A stretch of DNA of 38,525 nt, from assembly GCA_964471325.1 (NCBI GenBank), contig CAYYFL010000014.1:1-38525 (forward strand), read 5' to 3'. A model generated the notes under the pieces. The model was given only the letters and a program-made list of their open reading frames with translations, was not told where the DNA came from and made no database searches. This stretch comes from Velamenicoccus sp964471325. Its GTDB lineage: Bacteria > Omnitrophota > Gorgyraeia > Velamenicoccales > Velamenicoccaceae. Below, piece after piece: positions 19,924 through 26,139 of the stretch. The position numbers and the translations under genes were made by a program. The first letter of the stretch is position 1. Every line of letters begins with the position of its first letter.

Positions 19924-20106
19924 TCATCTGGTCTTTGCGCCGCGATGGTTTGCCTTCAGCCATTTATCGATCTCTTTCTTGTCAAAGCGCCAGACGCCGC
20001 CCACTTTGATTCCCGAGATCTTGCTTTCATGAAGCCAGTTGTAGATCGTCTGCCGCTTAAGCCGAAGGTAATTTGCCAGCTCTTCCACGTCCATTAGGCT
20101 ATACAT
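19924..20106 (-). CDS. Excisionase-type helix-turn-helix DNA-binding protein
   Basis: A 60-residue single-domain protein of the HTH_17 (MerR-like/excisionase) type: LMDVEELANYLRLKRQTIYNWLHE, then the wing SGIKVGGVWRFDKKEIDKWL. It is almost exactly the minimal domain. The ATG at 20106 has AAGGA six bases upstream. It is the first gene of the pilus operon, with pilM-pilN starting 12 bases later. That suggests a transcriptional regulator of pilus genes rather than a phage excisionase; no integrase or other phage gene is nearby. The AT-rich region upstream contains a palindrome and spaced repeats that could be its operator. Confidence 0.85.
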   Translation of the reverse strand: MYSLMDVEELANYLRLKRQTIYNWLHESKISGIKVGGVWRFDKKEIDKWLKANHRGAKTR

Positions 20107-20382
20107 AATCTATCCTTGTCTTTTCGTTAACAGAAAATTATAGGCTTGAAGCTATAATTGAAATTGTACAATTGAATTCCCTGCGTGCAAGACCAGATAC
20201 TTTCGATATATGAGATGGCTCGAAAAGTCCTTGCTCTTAGCTAAACACAAAATATTTACTTTGTCAACTATTTTTTATATCTTTATTACTAAATTATTCA
20301 TTAATTTACTTAAATTATAATAGATTTACTTATATTATGGAAGACATTACTCGGCAAGAAAAAATAAGGAGGAAAAAACGAT
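20107..20382. promoter_or_regulatory. AT-rich control region upstream of the pilus operon
   Basis: This 276-bp gap is far more AT-rich than its surroundings. It holds a consensus TATAAT on the minus strand (20137-20142), about 31 bases before the HTH start codon, without a clear -35. It also holds a 12-bp perfect palindrome AATTGTACAATT (20162-20173). ATTTACTT(A) repeats occur at 20254, 20304 and 20324, the last two exactly 20 bp apart. A TTGACA on the minus strand at 20262-20267 lacks a good -10. No coding sequence is supported. Confidence 0.5.
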
Positions 20383-20751
20383 CTACCAATTCAGCTGGTA
20401 ATTAACGGTCCCGTTGACCTCGTAGGTCGAAATAGGACCTGTGGGTGTCGCCGAACTCTGCACGGAGGCTGTCTTAACGGTGAGGATGTTCCCCGAGGAA
20501 TCGAAGGTCCACGGCAGATTGACATTCTGGGGCGTTGGCCGGATCACCCAATTGCCCGCCCAGCCGCCGCGGCGCGCCGCATCCATGGCATACACAACAG
20601 CGCCCTCAGCCTGATAATAGGCCTTGGTCCTGCGGACATGCTGTTCCAGCAAACGGCTGCTGGAAGAAACGACGGTCATCATAACGCCCGAAAGAACGGT
20701 GAACATGATAACAAAAATCAACATATTCACCATAGCTAATCCGCGCGACAT
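20383..20751 (-). CDS. PilX-like minor pilus protein
   Basis: A 122-residue protein with a very short leader (MSRG), one hydrophobic helix (LAMVNMLIFVIMFTVLSGVM), then SSSSRLLEQHVRRTKAYYQAEGAVVYAMDAAR. The helix followed by an R-x-x-x-YYQAEGA segment is typical of PilX-type minor pilins, which lack the Glu5 of other pilins. The ATG at 20751 has GAGG six bases upstream; another ATG at 20772 would add seven residues. It lies between the DUF2582 gene and the pilus operon control region. A short hairpin (TACCA with TGGTA) followed by T6 beyond the stop codon may be a weak terminator. Confidence 0.72.
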   Translation of the reverse strand: MSRGLAMVNMLIFVIMFTVLSGVMMTVVSSSSRLLEQHVRRTKAYYQAEGAVVYAMDAARRGGWAGNWVIRPTPQNVNLPWTFDSSGNILTVKTASVQSSATPTGPISTYEVNGTVNYQLNW

Positions 20752-20860
20752 GGATTCCCTCTTTTTATTCATATCCTTCTCTTTCGGCCCCCAATAAAAA
20801 CTTTTAGAAACATCAGAAAAATACACCTCGACCCCCTGCCTGCGGCTTTTCCGGCCGGCC

Positions 20861-21061
20861 TCACTTGCGCAAAGAAATCTTGTGGTCCCCATTCTGAGAA
20901 ACAAGCACCACATGTCCTTCCCTTGCCAGCCAGCCTACGCTCATGAGGATCAGATCGCGAGGTTTATCAATATGCCTGACCATGGCGGAAAGCAAAGATT
21001 CCCCATGGGCGTCAAGATAGTGCCATATTTCGCCTGCAACGATCCCGATCTCCGTAATCAT
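20861..21061 (-). CDS. DUF2582-type winged helix protein
   Basis: A 66-residue protein matching the small winged helix-turn-helix family DUF2582: IGIVAGEIWHYLDAHGE near the start, then SLLSAMVRHIDKP and the family hallmark VGWLAREGHVVLV. Its function is unknown; winged helix folds usually bind DNA. The start codon at 21061 is preceded by AAGGAGG, a near-perfect ribosome-binding site. A perfect 10-bp inverted repeat (21073-21095) lies directly upstream of that site and could affect translation or termination. The PilX-like gene begins 109 bases downstream. Confidence 0.85.
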   Translation of the reverse strand: MITEIGIVAGEIWHYLDAHGESLLSAMVRHIDKPRDLILMSVGWLAREGHVVLVSQNGDHKISLRK

Positions 21062-21516
21062 TCCCCACCTCCTTAATCCGCCTCCGGCGGATTAACCCCG
21101 CAGCCTGCGCAAGTCCATTTCACAAACGCCTCTGGCGCTTGTGAGTGAAATGGACAAGCGTTTTGGCAAGGGGTCTTACTTTTTAAAATCCTCCGCCTCT
21201 GGCGGAATTAGACCCTCCGCTATGTGGAGTGCGGAGGTCTACCCTTTCTGGGTTAACTCCACGTGTATCTTGAGAATTTATGGCTGCACCTGGCCCCATT
21301 TGAAGGGCCAGTGTTCCGCTTTCTGCGGAACCCGCCTGAGCCTGGCCCAGGCCGAAGGCCGGGCCGAGTGAAGGCTGGTCTGGCCTTGCCCCTGGCAGGC
21401 CGAGACATAAATTATCAAGATGCTTACACGAGGAGTAACGTTTATTTTCTTTAACCTTCCGTTTCTGGCGGAATTAGGCTCTCCGCTATGTGATTGGCCG
21501 GCTTTTAAGGTATCAT
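21062..21516. repeat. 455-bp gene-free stretch packed with palindromic repeats
   Basis: I see no gene here. It contains a perfect hairpin TTAATCCGCC/GGCGGATTAA at 21073-21095 and a long hairpin at 21113-21155 with 11-bp perfect outer arms. It also contains GC-rich palindromes around 21296-21410. A 29-bp element at 21198-21226 recurs at 21464-21492 with two mismatches. Shared cores such as TCTGGCGGAATTAG and CTCCGCTATGTG suggest an interspersed repeat family of this genome. Predicted frames here lack codon structure or ribosome-binding sites. Confidence 0.7.
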
Positions 21517-21741
21517 CTACCCCCTCTGATTCAAACTCCCGCATTGCGGACAGGTGCTGATCCTGGACGCCTTTGGATCAAAATAAACATACAAACAGAT
21601 GTTGCACTGCCAAATCTGTTTGTCCGAAATCCTCGGTCTATACTCAGACTTTCGCTCTATCCCAAACCATAACAATAAGATTAAGAAAATCCCCGCACTT
21701 AAATAATAACAGATAAAAATAAAAAAATCAATCCGAAGCAT
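21517..21741 (-). CDS. Small membrane-anchored zinc-ribbon protein
   Basis: A 74-residue protein. An N-terminal transmembrane helix (FFIFICYYLSAGIFLILLLWF) is followed by a short basic linker and a CxxC-x(16)-CxxC zinc-ribbon (WQCNICLYVYFDP and STCPQCG). The spacing and the ICLYVYFD wording resemble a rubredoxin-like knuckle that may bind zinc or iron. The ATG at 21741 is chosen because it opens the helix; the longer frame to 21867 runs into the TonB-like gene. It follows the TonB-like gene by 95 bases and is probably the last gene of the uvrA-to-tonB transcription unit. Function unknown. Confidence 0.68.
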   Translation of the reverse strand: MLRIDFFIFICYYLSAGIFLILLLWFGIERKSEYRPRISDKQIWQCNICLYVYFDPKASRISTCPQCGSLNQRG

Positions 21742-21836
21742 GGCCGCTCTATATCTCTTTTTACTATCTAACCCCTCTCGAAGATGATCATCCTTCCTCC
21801 TGCCGAACACCCCGTACGGCAAGAAGGACCCTGCCT

Positions 21837-22490
21837 CTAACGCAGGGAAAAACGAACCGTAACCCACCGGCCGCGGGGAGCCGCATCAGGTTTAAAAACA
21901 GCGTTGTCGATCTTGCTTTGGATGAAAAGATCAAGAGGCGGGTCTCCGCTTCCCGATATCTTCTTTATGTGCACCACGCGCCCCTTGTCATCCAAAAAAA
22001 CCTGGAAAACAATAACGTGGCTCAAGGCCTCACGGCTTGCGGCACGCCGAATATCGGAAAAATCAGCCTGGTAAAGATAGCGATCGTAATCCGACATACC
22101 GAACTCGACATCCCCTGCCTCACCCCCGCTTTTTTGCAGATCCGGACGTTCGACGTTCACCCCAGATACCTTGACAGACGACCGCGCCGCAGCCAGCAGG
22201 ATCTCCGGCTTAGGGGCCTCCCCTTCGATCTTTTCCAGGACGGGGCGGGGAACGCCTTCCGGCCTGTCAAGCGCACTGAAGACACTTTTATATCGGGCTG
22301 TTTGCGGTGGAAAGGGAAAAAAATCAGAAAGCTTGAGAAAGGCCCCGGCGTAGATCGCCTGCCCCCTTGCCTTTTCGTAAGGACCGCGGGATAAAACGGG
22401 GACGAGGCCGAAGCACCAAAAAAAATGCCACAGCAAAGACAAGAATACTCCAAACAAAAGAAACCTGGCGGATACCTTCGGACTATTCAT
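21837..22490 (-). CDS. TonB-like energy transducer
   Basis: A 217-residue protein: a short cytoplasmic start, one transmembrane helix (residues 11-33), a moderately Pro-rich middle region, and a C-terminal domain around EALSHVIVFQVFLDDKGRVVHIKKI ending FKPDAAPRGRWVTVRFSLR. The last part resembles TonB_C domains (VxxxVxIDxxGxVxxxxIxxSSG, then WxFxP). The middle region is short and not a classical Pro-Lys rod. It overlaps the ExbD-like gene by eight bases and completes an ExbB-ExbD-TonB set. Such proteins span the periplasm to drive outer-membrane receptors, but this one could instead serve envelope or motility functions. Confidence 0.75.
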   Translation of the reverse strand: MNSPKVSARFLLFGVFLSLLWHFFWCFGLVPVLSRGPYEKARGQAIYAGAFLKLSDFFPFPPQTARYKSVFSALDRPEGVPRPVLEKIEGEAPKPEILLAAARSSVKVSGVNVERPDLQKSGGEAGDVEFGMSDYDRYLYQADFSDIRRAASREALSHVIVFQVFLDDKGRVVHIKKISGSGDPPLDLFIQSKIDNAVFKPDAAPRGRWVTVRFSLR

Positions 22491-22887
22491 TGGTAGCTAT
22501 GCTGACCTGCGTCACGCCCGCTTTTCTGGCAGCGTCCCAGACGCGGACAAGGTCGCTGACATGGGCGCGCTGGTCAGCTTTGATCAGGACGTGACCCCCA
22601 AGCTGGGCGGCCCCAAGAAAAAAAACATCCATGTCGTTGGTCCCGGCGGCACGGCCGGAAGCATCCAGAAAAATCCCGCCGTCTTGGCGGATAACAACGA
22701 CATGCCCTTTTGCGGTCACCGGTGCGCTTGCGATCACCTTCGGCAAAGAAATATCCAACCCCCCCTGCGGCAGCATACGGCTGAGCATCGCATAAAGAAA
22801 AAAAACGACCAGCAGGATGTTAAAAAATACCAGATAAGGGAATCGCGGCCCCGGGACAGCAGCGCCGGAACACTTGGAGTCCTTCAC
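22483..22887 (-). CDS. ExbD/TolR-like protein lacking the transmembrane Asp
   Basis: A 134-residue bitopic protein: one transmembrane helix (residues 17-36) and a periplasmic domain with GHVVVIRQDGGIFLD, VLIKADQRAHVSDLVRVWDAARKAGVTQVSIAT. That last stretch is the typical ExbD/TolR end. The helix reads FPYLVFFNILLVVFFLYAML. Where ExbD and TolR carry the proton-carrying Asp (PxIDV), there is Asn23 and no acidic residue. GTG 22887 overlaps the ExbB-like stop as GTGA; AGGAG lies nine bases upstream. Confidence 0.82.
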   Translation of the reverse strand: MKDSKCSGAAVPGPRFPYLVFFNILLVVFFLYAMLSRMLPQGGLDISLPKVIASAPVTAKGHVVVIRQDGGIFLDASGRAAGTNDMDVFFLGAAQLGGHVLIKADQRAHVSDLVRVWDAARKAGVTQVSIATNE

Positions 22888-23579
22888 GACTGCATTCTCC
22901 TCTCCAAAAGAAAACTCAAAAGCTCACGACAGGATATATCGATATCCTCTTCAATAATCCTAACCTGGGTCGAAAAGAAACGAAAAGCCACATAAAGAGG
23001 AATGAGCACTGTCAGTGCCAAAAGCGGGGCAAGGACCATTTGCCAGACGCCGCCGGAGACATCCCCCAACCCAACAGCCAGAGAAACAGCTTCTTTCGTC
23101 TCAAAGATATGGAAGATATCGGAAACACCCAGCAGGGTCCCGACAAACCCCAGGAGCGGCAGGATATCCAGAAGCGTTGACAAAAGCGCCATATACTGCC
23201 CCAAAGCCGGCCCTTCGTACCTGAGAGCATTGTCCATGGACTCCTTGATCTCCTCTTTTCCGTAGTCATATTTGATGATCCCCGCCCGCAGGACCCTGGA
23301 CAAAGGGACATCCGTCTCTTCACAGAGATCGATGGCCTCTTTCAATCTCTGGCGCTCAAGCTTCTCAAACAACTGTCTCATGAAAGTCGGAACATCCAGG
23401 CGGATGGCCGCAAACTGTCTGATCTTGGCAAAAACCACCGTAAATCCCAAAAGGGAACAAAAAAGAACCGGGACAAGGGCCCAGCCGCCGCGGCGCAAGA
23501 GGGGGTTTTGTAAATACAAGATAACCGATGAAGCCAGACAAGCGCATAAAACGGCCAACCGCAACCATCTCTCTCTCAT
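22884..23579 (-). CDS. ExbB/TolQ/MotA-family membrane protein
   Basis: A 231-residue protein with four hydrophobic spans: two near the N-terminus (residues 7-24 and 32-51), then 130-155 and 176-200. The cytoplasmic loop and the segment LSTLLDILPLLGFVGTLLGVSDIF match the MotA/TolQ/ExbB proton-channel family, with Thr148 at the conserved GT position. In the last span the family's TATGLxxAIP pattern reads VLAPLLALTVLIP, so the second conserved Thr (Thr181 of E. coli ExbB) appears to be Leu187 by eye alignment. The ATG at 23579 has AAGGAAGG six bases upstream. It is followed without a gap by the ExbD-like gene. Confidence 0.85.
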   Translation of the reverse strand: MRERWLRLAVLCACLASSVILYLQNPLLRRGGWALVPVLFCSLLGFTVVFAKIRQFAAIRLDVPTFMRQLFEKLERQRLKEAIDLCEETDVPLSRVLRAGIIKYDYGKEEIKESMDNALRYEGPALGQYMALLSTLLDILPLLGFVGTLLGVSDIFHIFETKEAVSLAVGLGDVSGGVWQMVLAPLLALTVLIPLYVAFRFFSTQVRIIEEDIDISCRELLSFLLERRMQS

Positions 23580-23655
23580 CGTAAACCTTCCTTTTTTGGA
23601 CGTCAGAAACTCACCCGACGCATCTTGCAACTGCCCCCATCACCGCAGGCAACCG

Positions 23656-26139
23656 TCAATCCTTTTCATTGAGACTTTTAAGCTTCTCCCTGGCATATTT
23701 AGCTTCGGGCACATCCAGCGAAGCCACCTTCTCCAGCACTCGGCGCAGCTCAACCCAATTCTCCATACGTTCGTAAATCCTGGCGACGCGCAGGAGCGCC
23801 TTGGCAGAAATCGCCTCATCCTTCTCAAAAAGATAATGCACGTTCAAATAGGCTTCCAGCGCCCGATCGTAGGATCCCGATTCTTCCCAGAGCTCGGCGA
23901 TCTGGAACTGGATGTCTGCCGTCTTCTGCGTCCCCTGGATCGCCGACGCTCTCTCCAGAAAATCAATCGCTTCGGCGTATTTCTTTTCTTCCTTTGCGAT
24001 CGCGGCCAGATTTACATAAGCTGTCTGGCTCCATGGCGTCTGCAGGCTGATCGCGTCCTCATATGACTTGATGGCGGCCGCATGGTCCCCTTTCTGAAAA
24101 TACACATCCCCGTTCAAGATGGCAGCCCGCGCCGCTGCGTCCAGCCGTCCGCTTTCCCGGGCCTGGGTAAAACTTTTCACGGCGGCCGCCGTGTTCCCTT
24201 CACGTAGATATGTCTCGCCGATCGCTATATAAGCGTCCCCGACAAATTCGTTATCGGGATAATTACGGATAAGCCGTTCAAAATATTTCCTTGCAGAAAG
24301 ATCGTCATGGAGGGATGCGTAGGACTGAGCTAATCCCAGAATGATGTTCGGCGTCAGGGGTGAATCGGGATATCGCGTCACAAAATCGGAGAAGCGTTTA
24401 TTGGCTTCGGCCTGGTTCCCTGCACGGCTGTAGGCGCTGGCAATCTCATACTCCGCTTTCTGCTTCAGAGATCCCGCGACGCCGGCTTCACGCACGAGGG
24501 ATTGAAAGGCCTCAATCGCCTGCTTGAAGTCTCCAAGATTCAATAACGTCTCGCCGAGAAGAAAGACGCCCTGCGGCCGGTATGAAGAATCCTTGAATTC
24601 CGAACGGAACGTCTCCAGCTGCCCGCGCGCCGCCGGAAAATCCCCCTTCTGGAAATAGATGACGCCCAGGAAATAATTGGCGTCGTCGATCAGCTTCGAA
24701 TTCGGGAACTCTTTGATCAATTTCTTGAGCGCCAGGGCCGCCGACTCCATATTCTCCGATTTGAGCCATGTCAGACCAATCTGGTATTGAATATAATCGT
24801 TATACACGCTATCAGGATATTCCTTGAGAATGTCCTGATAAGTCTGGACGGCCTTATCGTATTCGCCGGAATCCTGATAGACGTCCCCCAGTTGACACAA
24901 GGCGCTCAGCTTGAAGATCTTGTCCGAAGAAAAAGAGGCGACTTTCTGGAACTCCTGCTGGGCGGATTCAAAATCCCCCACCTTCAGGTAGGCCCATCCC
25001 AGGCTGTAAAGGATCCTGTCGCGCAGCTCCCTTGGTTCACCCAACCACCGCGACAAGAGCCGCAGCTTATCGAGAGAAATCCTATATGCGATGATCGCTT
25101 CTTCAAAATGTTCCAGATGATAAAGGGCTTCTCCTTTGCCATAGTAGGCCAAAGGCGCATACTCCTCGTTCTTGTCGAGAGAAATAACACGATCAAAAAG
25201 GACAATAGCATCCTGATACTCCCCTTGCCCCGAAGCGACGACGGCCTTCCCCAGGACAATACCCGGCACCTCGTTCTCGTCTCCAAAGCGGGAAAAAACC
25301 TTTCCGGCATCGTCAAACCGCTTCATCTTCAGGTAAGACCAACCGATGCCGATCTGCGCTGACTGGATCTGGTCCTGCGCCTGTGCTTGTTCGAGGCACT
25401 TCTGGTAAGCCTGGATGGCCTCCGCATACTCTTCCAGATAATACTCCGCCTCTCCAAGATAAAAGTAAGCCTTCCCCAAATTCGGCGAAGAGGCGAAAAC
25501 CGACAAATACTTTACGAGCTCTTTCTTGAGTTGCGTAAAATCCCTTTGACGATAATAGGCTTCGCAGATACCGAACGATGCTTCCTCTTGCGTTGCGGCG
25601 TCCTTGAAACGCTCCAGCATCCTGCGGTAAATATCCTGGGCCTCCTTGAACTTTCCGTCATTCAACAGGGCCTGGGCCAGCGACGAATAGGCGGGACGAA
25701 AATAAAATGAATCCGGATAGTCATTGACGAGCTGCTGGTAATATTCAGACGCCTGACGGTAATCCCGCCCCCGCGCGTAGATCTCTCCCAGCCAATAGAG
25801 GATCTTATCCTTCTGTCCGGCCGCCGCCGGCATCTTCAGGAGGGCGTCGAACTGATCGAGGGCCTTGAGGTATTTTTCCTGCTTGAAATAATTCTGACCG
25901 ATATAAATCATGGCCTCGACTTTCTTGTCGCTCTGCACATAGGTCTGCAGGAACTTATCAAAAAGGACGAGGGAAACATCATAAAAGCCGTCCTGATAGG
26001 CCTTGGCGGCCACATAAAAGGCATCCTCTTCTTTCTTATTGAAATCGGAAGGCTCCGCCCCGTGCGCCGCAGAAAACAAACAGGCCCACGCGGCAAAAAT
26101 GAGTACAAAAAAATTCCTGATCGTCCCCATCCTTTTCAT
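23656..26139 (-). CDS. Large periplasmic TPR-repeat protein
   Basis: An 827-residue exported protein made almost entirely of tetratricopeptide repeats. Residues 1-28 are a signal peptide (MKRMGTIRNFF to AAHGAE). I can follow roughly 18-20 helical pairs with the canonical G-x-x-Y-x-x-A and P-D-S pattern, such as EYDKAVQTYQDILKEYPDS and DFPAARGQLETFRSEF. It resembles YbgF/BamD-type and outer-membrane TPR scaffolds but is much longer. The ATG at 26139 overlaps the uvrA stop as ATGA, and the ExbB-like gene starts 76 bases after its end. A scaffold role for the TonB-like machine is a plausible inference. Confidence 0.85.
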   Translation of the reverse strand: MKRMGTIRNFFVLIFAAWACLFSAAHGAEPSDFNKKEEDAFYVAAKAYQDGFYDVSLVLFDKFLQTYVQSDKKVEAMIYIGQNYFKQEKYLKALDQFDALLKMPAAAGQKDKILYWLGEIYARGRDYRQASEYYQQLVNDYPDSFYFRPAYSSLAQALLNDGKFKEAQDIYRRMLERFKDAATQEEASFGICEAYYRQRDFTQLKKELVKYLSVFASSPNLGKAYFYLGEAEYYLEEYAEAIQAYQKCLEQAQAQDQIQSAQIGIGWSYLKMKRFDDAGKVFSRFGDENEVPGIVLGKAVVASGQGEYQDAIVLFDRVISLDKNEEYAPLAYYGKGEALYHLEHFEEAIIAYRISLDKLRLLSRWLGEPRELRDRILYSLGWAYLKVGDFESAQQEFQKVASFSSDKIFKLSALCQLGDVYQDSGEYDKAVQTYQDILKEYPDSVYNDYIQYQIGLTWLKSENMESAALALKKLIKEFPNSKLIDDANYFLGVIYFQKGDFPAARGQLETFRSEFKDSSYRPQGVFLLGETLLNLGDFKQAIEAFQSLVREAGVAGSLKQKAEYEIASAYSRAGNQAEANKRFSDFVTRYPDSPLTPNIILGLAQSYASLHDDLSARKYFERLIRNYPDNEFVGDAYIAIGETYLREGNTAAAVKSFTQARESGRLDAAARAAILNGDVYFQKGDHAAAIKSYEDAISLQTPWSQTAYVNLAAIAKEEKKYAEAIDFLERASAIQGTQKTADIQFQIAELWEESGSYDRALEAYLNVHYLFEKDEAISAKALLRVARIYERMENWVELRRVLEKVASLDVPEAKYAREKLKSLNEKD

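Noticed and set aside
19924..20106. Prophage excisionase
   Set aside because: No integrase, att repeats or phage genes occur nearby, and the gene is embedded at the head of the pilus operon.
21141..21544. Open frames on both strands in the palindrome-rich gap
   Set aside because: They are repeat translations with no domain, no ribosome-binding site and overlapping antisense frames.
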